Of a stretch of DNA of 55,047 nucleotides, positions 1-8,327 are shown one piece after another. The DNA comes from UBA8106 sp913052135. Lineage in GTDB: Bacteria > Acidobacteriota > Vicinamibacteria > Vicinamibacterales > UBA823. Every line of letters begins with the position of its first letter. Within the stretch, counting starts at the first letter, position 1. The position numbers were made by a program, and so were the translations under genes. The notes beneath the pieces are model-generated. The model worked only from the letters and a program-made list of their open reading frames with translations. It was not told the DNA's origin and ran no database searches. The stretch covers positions 1 through 55,047 of the forward strand of contig CAJXDY010000011.1 of NCBI GenBank assembly GCA_913052135.1, given 5' to 3'.

Positions 1-696
1 TGGATGAGTTGTGCAGAATTAACCGAAGCCATGCCCAATTTAAAGAGCGACGGCTTGAAGGGCGCGTATCTTTTTTACGACGGGCAGATGGACGATCACG
101 CGCTTGGCCTGTGGGCGACGGAACAGGCCAAGGCCGCCGGTGTCCACGGCATTTTGCTTGTGCACGCTCGCTCACCAGAGGCGGTTCGAGCCTTAGTGCG
201 AGCCGCGCGGTTTCCGATGCACACCCAGGCGGTGGGGAGTGGTCTTGAAGAAGGGCTACGGGGAAGTGGCGCAGCAGGTAACCCGGCGCGGGTGTGGGGT
301 GTGTCGCCGGCCGATTACCGACGTGTTGCCGATCCTTGGCCGCTTAATCCAGATGGCGAACTCCTGCTTGGGGTCAAGATCGAGGATCGACATGCACTAG
401 AGTACGCCGAAGCGACCACCAAGGTGCCCGGACTGGGTTTTGCCGAATGGGGCCCTGGGGACATGAGCATGTCGTTCGGTGTTTCACGGAATGCCGATGG
501 TACGTGGCCACCGGCGCTTGCCGATGCACGCGCTCGGGTGCTTACTGCGACGCAAGTGGCTGGGATTGCATTCTTAAATGTGGTGCGGCCCGATGACGTC
601 GAAGCGATGATCGATGAAGGGGTGATGATCGGTGCTGCTAATCAGCAGGCGGCAGAGTTGGGCAGGCAGTACACAAGTCGGGCCATGCCCTGGTGA
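1..696 (+). CDS. HpcH/HpaI aldolase-family protein, 5' end outside window
   Basis: The reading frame is open to the first base of the window, so the gene starts upstream; about 231 residues are visible and roughly 70 N-terminal residues seem to be missing for this family. The visible part looks like the TIM-barrel of HpcH/HpaI (class II, metal-dependent pyruvate aldolase) or citrate-lyase beta-type proteins. GVKIEDRHALEYAEA resembles the strand carrying the acidic metal ligand. FAEWGPGDMSMSFG matches the family's (F/I)GPxDLSxSxG metal-binding loop. Substrate cannot be told from sequence; relatives cleave 4-hydroxy-2-oxo acids or related compounds. It ends 10 bases before the stop of the convergent metallo-beta-lactamase-fold gene. 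The family call is fairly firm; the reaction is not. Confidence 0.7.
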   Translation, partial: WMSCAELTEAMPNLKSDGLKGAYLFYDGQMDDHALGLWATEQAKAAGVHGILLVHARSPEAVRALVRAARFPMHTQAVGSGLEEGLRGSGAAGNPARVWGVSPADYRRVADPWPLNPDGELLLGVKIEDRHALEYAEATTKVPGLGFAEWGPGDMSMSFGVSRNADGTWPPALADARARVLTATQVAGIAFLNVVRPDDVEAMIDEGVMIGAANQQAAELGRQYTSRAMPW

Positions 697-706
697 GTTC
701 TGCACT

Positions 707-1723
707 CTACTGCGAGATGTAGGACTGACGGCTGTTGTTTCTTCCGTTGAGCACCGCGTAGCTTTGCCCATCTTGGTGAACTGTTGCTTTAAGCCAGTGA
801 CCTAGACATTCGTCTTCGTCGGTGTGGTTGGCAATCAGTCGCGCCTCGGTGTTGTGCGCGTCGTCAGTGTCGAGCGCTCGGTGTACTTGCCACATGTCTT
901 CGATCCCTGGGATTTGAGAGATGACCTCGAAGCCGTCGGCGCTGCCACCCTTGTGAGGCCCTTGGCTGCTGATGGTCACCCGTGGCATGAGAGCCCACAG
1001 CAATTCGGGGGCAAGGCCATTCCCATGGTGAGGCACTTGAAGGAGATCCACGGTGCCAAGCTTATTTACTGGACAGGCGAGTGTGTGCTGGCGATCGATG
1101 GTGAGATCACCGAGATTAAGAAACTGAAACGACCCGAGCGACAAAAGATAGCCCACACTCTGGCCGTTCTCGCCCATGTCTGGCTCAGTTGAAGAGGCTT
1201 CGTCACAGAGCGCATTCGGTCCACTTGGCGATAAACCTGCCCGTAGTGTTTGGCCGTTGGAAGTCACGAACATGAACTCCATCCCGTGAAGGGGGAGGGT
1301 CTCCCCAGGGGTGACACTCCGACGTTTACCGCCGACAACGGCCAGATAAGGGTTCCAGAGCTCCGGATTGTCTTCAACGCTGTCACCGTGATCGATGAAC
1401 TGATCGATTACGACACGATTGGCGAGGGCGGTAAGCCCGCCGACGTGATCGGTATGGAAGTGTGAGGTGATGAAATAGTTGAGACGGTCGATACCTGCGT
1501 CGGTCATCGCAGCTTGGATCCGTTGGGCATCCCGTTCGTCAGAACGAGGCCAGCCAGCATCCATCAGAATGGATTCGTTGGTCGGAGTCACGATGAGCGT
1601 GGCCGCGCCGCCCTCGACGTCGATCCAGTAGATGTCGAGCGTGTCACGTGACGGCATCTGAGCAGAGAACACTTGTGAGGTGAGCAGCAATACGGTGGCT
1701 CCGACACGCAACAGGACATGCAT
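707..1723 (-). CDS. Secreted metallo-beta-lactamase-fold hydrolase
   Basis: A 338-residue protein with a signal peptide (MHVLLRVGATVLLLTSQVFSA) and an MBL-fold domain. TSHFHTDHVGG is the HxHxDH zinc motif, and the later VPHHG matches ComEC/Rec2-like or SoxH-like MBL proteins. The start at 1723 is chosen because AAGGAG lies 7 bases upstream and a signal peptide follows at once. The frame stays open further upstream, but that stretch runs antisense-free through the tRNA-Thr gene on the same strand and is not coding. It is probably an exported hydrolase; substrate unknown. It is convergent with the aldolase gene at its 3' end. Confidence 0.75.
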   Translation of the reverse strand: MHVLLRVGATVLLLTSQVFSAQMPSRDTLDIYWIDVEGGAATLIVTPTNESILMDAGWPRSDERDAQRIQAAMTDAGIDRLNYFITSHFHTDHVGGLTALANRVVIDQFIDHGDSVEDNPELWNPYLAVVGGKRRSVTPGETLPLHGMEFMFVTSNGQTLRAGLSPSGPNALCDEASSTEPDMGENGQSVGYLLSLGSFQFLNLGDLTIDRQHTLACPVNKLGTVDLLQVPHHGNGLAPELLWALMPRVTISSQGPHKGGSADGFEVISQIPGIEDMWQVHRALDTDDAHNTEARLIANHTDEDECLGHWLKATVHQDGQSYAVLNGRNNSRQSYISQ

Positions 1724-1752
1724 GGAATTCTCCTTGGGTAGATCGTCAATAC

Positions 1753-1828
1753 TGGAGCCGACGAGCGGACTCGAACCGCTGACCTGCTGATTACGAATCA
1801 GCTGCTCTACCAACTGAGCTACGTCGGC
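1753..1828 (-). tRNA. tRNA-Thr (anticodon CGU)
   Basis: On the minus strand the sequence folds as a complete cloverleaf of 76 bases. The acceptor stem GCCGACG/CGTCGGC is fully paired. The D arm is GCTC/GAGC, the anticodon stem GCTGA/TCAGC has the loop TTCGTAA (anticodon CGT), and the T arm AGCGG/CCGCT has the loop TTCGAGT. The discriminator is T, followed by an encoded CCA (TGG at 1753-1755 on the plus strand). It reads ACG threonine codons. It sits just upstream of, and in the same direction as, the MBL-fold gene. Confidence 0.97.
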
Positions 1829-1905
1829 TTCGGCGAGGCTTTGCAACCCCTCCTGCACCAAATATCGAGTCTAGCACACCGAATCCATCACGCACGGGAG
1901 ACCAG

Positions 1906-1934
1906 TTGAAACCAACTGAACCGTGCGTTAGGAT
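1906..1934 (+). promoter_or_regulatory. Candidate sigma-70 promoter for uvrA
   Basis: TTGAAA (1906-1911) and TAGGAT (1929-1934) are separated by 17 bases and lie about 45 bases upstream of the uvrA ATG. The -35 matches 5 of 6 consensus positions and the -10 matches 4 of 6. I see no LexA-like operator here. Confidence 0.4.
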
Positions 1935-1978
1935 GTTCTGTTACCGGTCTCAAAAAAAGCCTGTTCTACAGGTCCGAC

Positions 1979-4933
1979 ATGACACAGTCTGCATCAGAGA
2001 CGAACGGCCAGATCATTATTCAAGGCGCCCGGACCCATAATCTGAAGGGGATTGATCTGACGCTGTCAACGAACCAGTTGGTGGTGATCACCGGTGTGAG
2101 CGGATCCGGAAAATCGTCCTTAGCCTTCGACACACTGTATGCCGAAGGGCAGCGGCGGTACGTTGAGTCGCTCTCTGCGTATGCCAGGCAATTTCTTGAG
2201 CGGATGGAGAAGCCGGACGTCGATCGGATCGATGGCATTTCGCCCGCTATTGCCATTCGCCAGAAGAATAGCATTCGGAATCCCCGATCGACTGTCGGCA
2301 CCACCACAGAAATCAACGATTACTTACGACTGCTGTTTGCGCGGGCAGGTCAGACGATCTGTCGACAGTGTGGCCGTCCGGTGACTAGAGAAACGGCAGA
2401 AGTTGTCGCAAAGAAGTTAACTCAACTGACAGACGTCACACATCTATTTGTGGGATTTGTTATGCCCCTCGTTACTGGTGCAGCGGAGGTCGACAAAGAG
2501 GAATTGCCTGCTCTGGTGGAGGAGGAAACAACAGAGGATGGCGCCTCGAAGGCTCGTGGCTCAGGGAATGGGACCCTCGAGTCTCTACAGGCTGTCGATC
2601 TGATTCACGCCACCATTGACACGCTGCGCCGGAAGGGGTTTGGGAGACTCTATGTTGATGGGCGGGCGGTGGCGTTCAAGGATGTCAATTTTGCAGCGCA
2701 GGTGAACGGTTCAATCCTCGAGGTGGTGGTCGACCGGATTAAAGTCGCGCCTGAGATGCTCACACGCCTGACTGATTCGATCGAAATTGCTTATCACGAA
2801 GGGGGCGGCATGGCCTTTGTGATCGAAGTGGATCAAGCCGGCTCCGGCACAACCCGTCACGAATTTTCGGAACACTTTGAGTGTCGTACGTGCGATCTCG
2901 GGTATGAAGTCCCTCAGCCCCGCTTATTCTCGTTTAATAATCCGTTTGGGGCTTGTCCGACCTGTCATGGATTCGGCAACATTATCGAGCTCGATATGAA
3001 TTTGGTCGTGCCAGACCCGAGCCGATCGGTTCAACAGGACGCGATCGAACCATGGAGCAAACCACACTATCGCAAGAAATTGGCTGATTTGAAGCGTGCA
3101 GCGCGTGTGCAGAAGATTAGGCTGGACGTGCCGTGGGAGGAGATGTCCGACCAAGACCGTCAATTCATTATTGAAGGTGATGGTGAAGGGTATGATGGCA
3201 TTCGAGGATTTTTTCGGCGTTTGGAACGAAAGAAGTACAAGGTCCATATTCGAGTCTTTCTGAGTCGATACCGTGGGTATCTCAAATGTCCTGATTGCGC
3301 GGGAACGCGGTTGCGTCCTGAAGCTCGAGACGTGCAGGTCGACGGTCGCACGATTGATCAGATCTGTGCACTTACGGTGTCGGAAGGAGCGGTGTTTTTT
3401 TCGAATCTGGCACTTGACGATCGGGAGAATGCCATTGTTGAGAGAGTTCTCAATGAGATCCGGAAGCGACTCACGTTTTTGGGTGATGTTGGTTTGGATT
3501 ACCTCACCCTCGATCGCTTGTCGTCCACGCTCTCTGGTGGGGAAGCACAGCGGATCAATTTAGCCACCTCGTTGGGATCGGCCTTAGTTGGGACCTTGTA
3601 CGTCCTTGACGAACCTTCGATTGGCCTCCACCCACGCGACAATCAGCGATTAATTGCAATTCTGCAACGGCTACGCGATCAGGGGAACACCGTAGTCGTA
3701 GTTGAGCACGATGCCGATATGATTCGTGTTGCAGACCATGTTGTCGACTTGGGGCTCGGTGCCGGCGATCATGGTGGCAGTGTGGTTTTCACAGGTACAT
3801 TTGAGGAATTACTTGTACAGAAGCGTTCATTGACCGCCAAGTATCTTCGTGATGAATTAGCCATTCCAATACCACAAAAGCGCCGCAAACTACGGGAGCA
3901 AAAGCTTCGGGTGTTTGGTGCCAGCGAGCATAACCTGCAAGACATTGATGTTGAGATTCCACTTAATATGTTGACGTGCGTAACTGGTGTGAGTGGATCA
4001 GGGAAATCAACGCTGGTGCATGATGTGCTGTACGCTGGACTCAAGCGCATCAAAGGATCATGGGATAAACCTATTGGCGCGCATCGTGCTATTGAGGGTG
4101 CAGAACTCTTGGATGACGTGGCCTTGATTGACCAAGCACCAATCGGTCGAACCCCACGTTCCAATCCAGTGACATACCTCAAGGCGTTTGATCCAATCCG
4201 TGCGTTGCTGGCGTCAACGAAAGATGCAAAAGCGCTTGCGTTAACACCCAGTCATTTTTCATTTAATGTGCCAGGTGGGCGGTGTGATACTTGTGAAGGC
4301 CAGGGGGTAGTCCGTGTAGAGATGCAGTTCCTTGCCGACGTGTTTGTACCATGCGATCAGTGCAACGGTGCGCGGTATAAGCCTCAGGTGCTCGAAGTGA
4401 AATACCGCGGACGTAATGTGGACCAAATCTTAAATATGACAGTGCGGGAGGGACTTCTCTTCTTTAATACTTCTCAAAAAGTTCTGCGTCGGTTGCAGGT
4501 CCTCGACGAGATTGGTCTGGGGTATCTCAGGCTGGGGCAGTTAGCGACGACGCTCTCGGGTGGGGAAGCGCAGCGCATTAAGATTGCATCACGATTATCT
4601 GCACATGGGAGTGACCGTACTCTGTATATTCTCGATGAACCTACAACTGGCTTGCATTTTGATGACATTGCAAAGTTACTCACAGCGTTTCGGAAACTTT
4701 TGCAGGCTGGCCATAGCTTATTAGTCATCGAGCATAATCTCGATGTGATTAAGATGGCTGACTGGATTATCGATCTTGGACCTGAAGGGGGGCTGGCAGG
4801 TGGACAGGTTGTGGCCGCTGGACCGCCGGAAGCTCTCGCGAAAGTCGAGCATTCACATACGGGTCGGTACCTTCGTGAGGTACTTGCGAAGGGACGTTCT
4901 CATGCCTATGCGACTGGAACGGACGATAGATGA
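1979..4933 (+). CDS. uvrA: Excinuclease ABC subunit A
   Basis: A 984-residue UvrA, the damage-recognition ATPase of nucleotide excision repair. The first Walker A is GVSGSGKSS near residue 40, and the matching signature LSGGEAQR and Walker B YVLDEPSIGLHPRDN follow. The second ATPase has GVSGSGKST, LSGGEAQR and YILDEPTTGLH. Zinc-finger cysteines are visible in CRTCDLGYE...CPTCHGFG, CPDCAGTR, and C-terminally in CDTCEGQG...CDQCNGARY. The UvrB-binding region is kept (LRRKGFGRLYVDG) but carries an acidic insert of roughly 35 residues (around VDKEELPALVEEETTEDG), which explains the length above the usual ~945. The ATG at 1979 has no strong ribosome-binding site. It is followed by mpg, with uvrC 4 kb downstream. 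Confidence 0.97.
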   Translation: MTQSASETNGQIIIQGARTHNLKGIDLTLSTNQLVVITGVSGSGKSSLAFDTLYAEGQRRYVESLSAYARQFLERMEKPDVDRIDGISPAIAIRQKNSIRNPRSTVGTTTEINDYLRLLFARAGQTICRQCGRPVTRETAEVVAKKLTQLTDVTHLFVGFVMPLVTGAAEVDKEELPALVEEETTEDGASKARGSGNGTLESLQAVDLIHATIDTLRRKGFGRLYVDGRAVAFKDVNFAAQVNGSILEVVVDRIKVAPEMLTRLTDSIEIAYHEGGGMAFVIEVDQAGSGTTRHEFSEHFECRTCDLGYEVPQPRLFSFNNPFGACPTCHGFGNIIELDMNLVVPDPSRSVQQDAIEPWSKPHYRKKLADLKRAARVQKIRLDVPWEEMSDQDRQFIIEGDGEGYDGIRGFFRRLERKKYKVHIRVFLSRYRGYLKCPDCAGTRLRPEARDVQVDGRTIDQICALTVSEGAVFFSNLALDDRENAIVERVLNEIRKRLTFLGDVGLDYLTLDRLSSTLSGGEAQRINLATSLGSALVGTLYVLDEPSIGLHPRDNQRLIAILQRLRDQGNTVVVVEHDADMIRVADHVVDLGLGAGDHGGSVVFTGTFEELLVQKRSLTAKYLRDELAIPIPQKRRKLREQKLRVFGASEHNLQDIDVEIPLNMLTCVTGVSGSGKSTLVHDVLYAGLKRIKGSWDKPIGAHRAIEGAELLDDVALIDQAPIGRTPRSNPVTYLKAFDPIRALLASTKDAKALALTPSHFSFNVPGGRCDTCEGQGVVRVEMQFLADVFVPCDQCNGARYKPQVLEVKYRGRNVDQILNMTVREGLLFFNTSQKVLRRLQVLDEIGLGYLRLGQLATTLSGGEAQRIKIASRLSAHGSDRTLYILDEPTTGLHFDDIAKLLTAFRKLLQAGHSLLVIEHNLDVIKMADWIIDLGPEGGLAGGQVVAAGPPEALAKVEHSHTGRYLREVLAKGRSHAYATGTDDR

Positions 4934-4978
4934 CGTGGGGTTGAGGTAAGCACTGAGTCTGGGATGGGAGGACACTCA

Positions 4979-5656
4979 ATGCGACGTCTTAATCGTCAAT
5001 TTTTTACTCAACCGACACTGGACGTTGCCCGTTCGCTGATCGGGTGCGTACTGGTCCACGTCACTCGTGCAGGGAAAATGTCTGGAACCATCGTCGAAAC
5101 GGAAGCCTACATTGGTGAGGACGACCCAGCCTGTCACGCGTCCTCCGGGCTGACTAAACGGAACAAGCTAATGTACGGAACACCAGGCTACGCTTACATC
5201 TATCTCAACTATGGGATTCATCATTTGCTTAATGTGGTTACCGAACCTAGGGGAGTACCAGCTGCTGTCTTGATTCGGGCCTTAGTTCCACTTGAAGGCA
5301 TTCCAGAGATGCAGCGGCGTCGGCAACGCGCACGCAACAGTCGGACACGGCTGGCCGAGCATGAGTTATGTCGTGGGCCTGGAAATTTGACGCGGGCACT
5401 AGGTATCGATTTGCGTCAAAACGGACTCAACCTGTGTGGAGCTCAGCTCCACGTTGAATCTGGCATGAGTCGTTTTGAAACTATTGGTTGGAGCGGACGT
5501 GTTGGGATTCGAGTGGGCACTGATCGGAATTGGCGATGCTTCGCACTGGACCAAGTCGCGGTTTCAAAGCCTATGACGGGTGTGACTATCAGCGGCCACC
5601 CTGCTGCCCCAGAGCAATTTGCACCTCGATCTCAAATAAATCGCCATCCCGAATGA
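4979..5656 (+). CDS. mpg: DNA-3-methyladenine glycosylase (AAG/MPG family)
   Basis: A 225-residue alkyl-purine DNA glycosylase of the mammalian AAG type, starting base-excision repair by removing 3-methyladenine and related bases. IVETEAYIGEDDPACH contains the catalytic Glu that activates water. MYGTPGYAYIYLNYGIHHLLNVV is the family's DNA-intercalating and recognition region. ELCRGPGNLTRALGI is the conserved C-terminal segment. The start at 4979 is preferred to 4964 because GGGAGG sits 7 bases upstream of it. The gene lies 45 bases after uvrA in the same direction. Its last 68 bases overlap the 3' end of the oppositely oriented htrA-like gene. Confidence 0.93.
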   Translation: MRRLNRQFFTQPTLDVARSLIGCVLVHVTRAGKMSGTIVETEAYIGEDDPACHASSGLTKRNKLMYGTPGYAYIYLNYGIHHLLNVVTEPRGVPAAVLIRALVPLEGIPEMQRRRQRARNSRTRLAEHELCRGPGNLTRALGIDLRQNGLNLCGAQLHVESGMSRFETIGWSGRVGIRVGTDRNWRCFALDQVAVSKPMTGVTISGHPAAPEQFAPRSQINRHPE

Positions 5657-6743
5657 CACCGAGGGTAACGGTCTTACCGATATTCGCGTCGGCAAGCAGG
5701 CGGAGTAGATGTGATGCATCCTCGACGGAGGTGTCTTCAAATGTTATGACCACGTCACCCGGCCGTAATCCAGCATCGTAGGCTGCCGAATCTCGTCGCA
5801 TTCGCTGGATAAGAGCGCCGCGACCATCTGGCACGCCCAACTGTGTAGCTAGCCGGTTTGTTAATGGCGCGATTTCGATGTACCCGATTGACCCGCGCCG
5901 TACCTCACCGAATTCGATGAAATCTTTCATGACACGACGTGCTAGGTTGCTGGGCACCGCGAAACCGACACCCTGGTCACCGCCACTCTGACTATAGATT
6001 GCAGTGTTAATACCCACCAGTTCACCGCGACCGTTAATGAGTGCACCACCCGAGTTGCCTTGATTGATAGCGGCGTCCGTCTGGATAAAATCCTCATAAG
6101 TTGCAATCCCGAGATTCGCTCGACCGAGAGCGCTCACGATACCCAACGTGACTGTCTGATTCAGTTGAAATGGATTTCCGATGGCAAGAACCCATTCGGC
6201 AACTTTCAAGCCTGAAGAGTCGCCCCAAGGCGCAGGTTGCAGGGTCTCTTCGTTGATTTTTAGCAGTGCGAGATCTGTCCACTGGTCGACCCCAATTACT
6301 TCGGCTGCGTATTCTCGCTTGTCGGCGAGTGTGACTGTTACCTCGGCGTCAGGGTTACCGACAACGTGGTTGTTTGTGAGTATGTAGCCGTTTTGAGAGA
6401 CAATGACTCCAGAACCCAGACTCTCTTGACGGTCCCAACCGAATAAATCTGGTTCGTCACCAAAAAAATATTGGAAAAATGGATCGCCACCGAACGGTGA
6501 AATTTGGCGCGGCTCAAGGGTTTGTGACGAGATATTAACCACGCTCTCGATGCGCGCCGCAGCAATACCCGTGAAGTCTGGTACATTTGCGGTGATCGTG
6601 GGTGTGGCAGCTTGCTGTGACGCCACGGTGGCGACGGTTTCTGCTGTCGTTTCCTCTGCGTAGCGAAGTCGTCCAGTTAAAACAAGGCCGGCTAGTAATC
6701 CGCAGACGAATAGAAGTAATGGTACAAATAAACGTTTCAGCAT
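5589..6743 (-). CDS. htrA: HtrA/DegP-like periplasmic serine protease with PDZ domain
   Basis: A 384-residue envelope protease. One N-terminal membrane segment or uncleaved signal (LFVPLLLFVCGLLAGLVLTG) precedes a trypsin-fold domain with the full triad: His126 in NNHVV, Asp157 in WTDLALLK and Ser231 in GNSGGALI. A single PDZ domain follows from about residue 285 (GALIQRM...AGLRPGDVVITF). One PDZ makes it DegS-like or short-HtrA-like rather than two-PDZ DegP. The start at 6743 is chosen over 6749 because GGAGG lies 6 bases upstream of 6743 and touches the other ATG. Likely role is quality control or stress sensing in the envelope. It is divergent from efp and overlaps mpg tail to tail. Confidence 0.93.
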   Translation of the reverse strand: MLKRLFVPLLLFVCGLLAGLVLTGRLRYAEETTAETVATVASQQAATPTITANVPDFTGIAAARIESVVNISSQTLEPRQISPFGGDPFFQYFFGDEPDLFGWDRQESLGSGVIVSQNGYILTNNHVVGNPDAEVTVTLADKREYAAEVIGVDQWTDLALLKINEETLQPAPWGDSSGLKVAEWVLAIGNPFQLNQTVTLGIVSALGRANLGIATYEDFIQTDAAINQGNSGGALINGRGELVGINTAIYSQSGGDQGVGFAVPSNLARRVMKDFIEFGEVRRGSIGYIEIAPLTNRLATQLGVPDGRGALIQRMRRDSAAYDAGLRPGDVVITFEDTSVEDASHLLRLLADANIGKTVTLGVIRDGDLFEIEVQIALGQQGGR

Positions 6744-6812
6744 GAGCATCCTCCATGCAGCATTCTTACAAGCATACGACGAAATCTGAAAACCTGTTCA
6801 CGAACAAGGATA

Positions 6813-6837
6813 ATTTTCGTTTTGCCGTGCCGAAAAT
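6813..6837. repeat. Inverted repeat in htrA-efp divergent region
   Basis: ATTTTCG (6813-6819) and CGAAAAT (6831-6837) are perfect inverted copies 11 bases apart. The repeat overlaps the proposed -35 of efp, so it could be an operator or a short hairpin. Confidence 0.4.
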
Positions 6838-6851
6838 CATTATGCTACGAT
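6822..6851 (+). promoter_or_regulatory. Candidate promoter for efp
   Basis: TTGCCG (6822-6827) and TACGAT (6846-6851) are spaced by 18 bases, about 48 bases before the efp start codon. Each hexamer matches 4 of 6 consensus positions, so this is only suggestive. Confidence 0.3.
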
Positions 6852-6898
6852 CCGTAACTTACACTGGTAATTATTGTTAGCACAAAGGAAAGAGAGCG

Positions 6899-7462
6899 AT
6901 GAACTCCATTCAAGCAACCCGGCTTCGCAAGGGGATGTTGATCAAGCGGGGCCAAGATTTGTTTCGGGTATTAAATTTGATGCACTTAACGCCTGGGAAA
7001 GGGCACGGGTTCGTCCAATCACGTCTCAGGAATATTCGATCGGCTACGTTGGTCGACCATAAATTTCGGTCAGAAGATCATGTTGAGCGGGCGATACTTG
7101 ACGAACATGAAATGCAGTATCTGTACTCAGATGGAGACGTGTATCACTTTATGGATACGGCAACGTTTGAGCAGACGCAAATGACAAGCGATACCCTGGG
7201 TGATTCGGTTAATTATTTAGTGCCAGAGGCAGTCATTCGTGTTGCGTTCTACGAAGATGAACCAATTGGTGTCGAACTGTCTCAGACGGTGGATTTAATA
7301 GTTCAAGACACACCGCCTGCAATCAAGGGTGCAACAGCCAGTGCTCAGATCAAGCCTGCGACACTTGAAACTGGTCTCGTCGTTCAAGTTCCATCTTTTA
7401 TTAATGTGGGCGACAAGATTAGGGTGAATACTGAAACAAGCGAGTACCAGTCGCGTGTGTAG
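6899..7462 (+). CDS. efp: Elongation factor P
   Basis: A 187-residue translation factor that relieves ribosome stalling at polyproline stretches. The N-terminal KOW-like domain has HLTPGKGHGFVQ, where Lys34 stands at the position that EpmA/YmfI-type systems modify. The central OB domain contains YLYSDGDVYHFMDTATFEQ. The C-terminal OB domain ends in IKPATLETGLVVQVPSFINVGDKIRVNT, typical of the family. AAAGGAAAGAGAG lies just upstream of the ATG. No modification enzyme is seen in this window. A membrane protein gene follows 42 bases later. Confidence 0.96.
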   Translation: MNSIQATRLRKGMLIKRGQDLFRVLNLMHLTPGKGHGFVQSRLRNIRSATLVDHKFRSEDHVERAILDEHEMQYLYSDGDVYHFMDTATFEQTQMTSDTLGDSVNYLVPEAVIRVAFYEDEPIGVELSQTVDLIVQDTPPAIKGATASAQIKPATLETGLVVQVPSFINVGDKIRVNTETSEYQSRV

Positions 7463-7504
7463 GTGGGAGCCACACGCCGATTTGTGAACAGTTAAGGTAG
7501 CACG

Positions 7505-8065
7505 ATGGATGGATCGCCACTGTCGAACATCTTATTGATCTTAGGCGTTGGCTTTTTGGTTGCCAACTTGCGAGTGTTTTTCGCTTACTTTCGATTTCGT
7601 CAACTCCGTGGGACGGCACATTTAACGTGGCGAAATGCTCGTCCACCGCTGTATGGTCTCTTGCTTGCAATCGGTGTTGTGCTTGGAGTATTGGTCTTCT
7701 TTAAACTTGTTATTCAGCAGCGTCCTCTGATGCAGTTGTTCGGCGAGGGTATGATGTTTATCTATTACGCCTATGCTATTCAGTTAAATATTCGGATCGG
7801 CCGTGGGCTTTACGAAGATGGGATATGGGTTGAGACCGGCTTCGTTCGGTATACGGAGATCGGTGGTTTGACTTGGCGTGAAGGTGACCCGCCGACGCTA
7901 ATAGTCATTTACCGACGGCGACAGTTGGCGCGTCGCTTGGTCGTGCCTCAATTACATTATGGTGAGGTAAGACGTCTTCTTCGTCAAAAAATTGCCACTC
8001 ACGACATTCACTTTACCGGTAAGAGTTTAGCTCTGGGTGTCCACGATGAGCGGGATGATGTTTAG
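7505..8065 (+). CDS. Membrane protein of unknown function
   Basis: A 186-residue protein not recognised with confidence. The first half has three hydrophobic segments: NILLILGVGFLVANLRVFF (about 8-27), LYGLLLAIGVVLGVLVFFKL (about 49-68) and a shorter one near residues 78-93. The second half looks like a soluble beta-rich domain (GLYEDGIWVETGFVRYTEIGG...VIYRRRQLARRLVVP) resembling small PH-like or DUF5673-type tails, but that is a weak impression. It follows efp in the same direction and ends at the inverted repeat 8063-8104. Confidence 0.6.
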   Translation: MDGSPLSNILLILGVGFLVANLRVFFAYFRFRQLRGTAHLTWRNARPPLYGLLLAIGVVLGVLVFFKLVIQQRPLMQLFGEGMMFIYYAYAIQLNIRIGRGLYEDGIWVETGFVRYTEIGGLTWREGDPPTLIVIYRRRQLARRLVVPQLHYGEVRRLLRQKIATHDIHFTGKSLALGVHDERDDV

Positions 8066-8104
8066 TAATCCGGAGGAACCAACTAAAAGCAGACAGGATT
8101 ACTA
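8063..8104. terminator. Inverted repeat between convergent genes, terminator-like
   Basis: TAGTAATCC (8063-8071, starting at the stop codon of the membrane protein gene) is perfectly complementary to GGATTACTA (8096-8104), with a 24-base loop. There is no T-run directly after it, so termination is inferred only from its place between convergent genes. Confidence 0.35.
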
Positions 8105-8123
8105 GACTTGCTTGCAAAGCCTT

Positions 8124-8327
8124 TCAGTCAAAAAACAAGCATAGCCAGCCAATGAGGCCGGGGCCATCAGCTGTGGGGTCATTTAACCAGGCGGGTGGTG
8201 TAATCCAAACGAATGCCAATATGGCTAGAACCAAGAGATCGTATTGCCACGTTGCACGCTCGTAGGTCCAGTACGCTGCATTCCAAAGGACTAAGAACGG
8301 CAAGAACGCTAGTTGGCGCAGTGTCAT
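8124..8327 (-). CDS. Small membrane protein coupled to CDP-alcohol phosphatidyltransferase
   Basis: A 67-residue protein with two probable membrane segments (LAFLPFLVLWNAAYWTY, and LLVLAILAFVWITPPAWL). Its ATG overlaps the stop codon of the upstream phosphatidyltransferase gene as ATGA, which argues for real translation coupled to that gene. No family is recognised. It may be an accessory subunit or simply a small lipid-metabolism neighbour; the coupling is the only functional hint. Confidence 0.6.
   Translation of the reverse strand: MTLRQLAFLPFLVLWNAAYWTYERATWQYDLLVLAILAFVWITPPAWLNDPTADGPGLIGWLCLFFD

Noticed and set aside
1724..1861. N-terminal 46-codon extension of the MBL-fold reading frame
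   Set aside because: The stretch translates the tRNA-Thr gene on the same strand. The downstream ATG at 1723 has a ribosome-binding site and a signal peptide.
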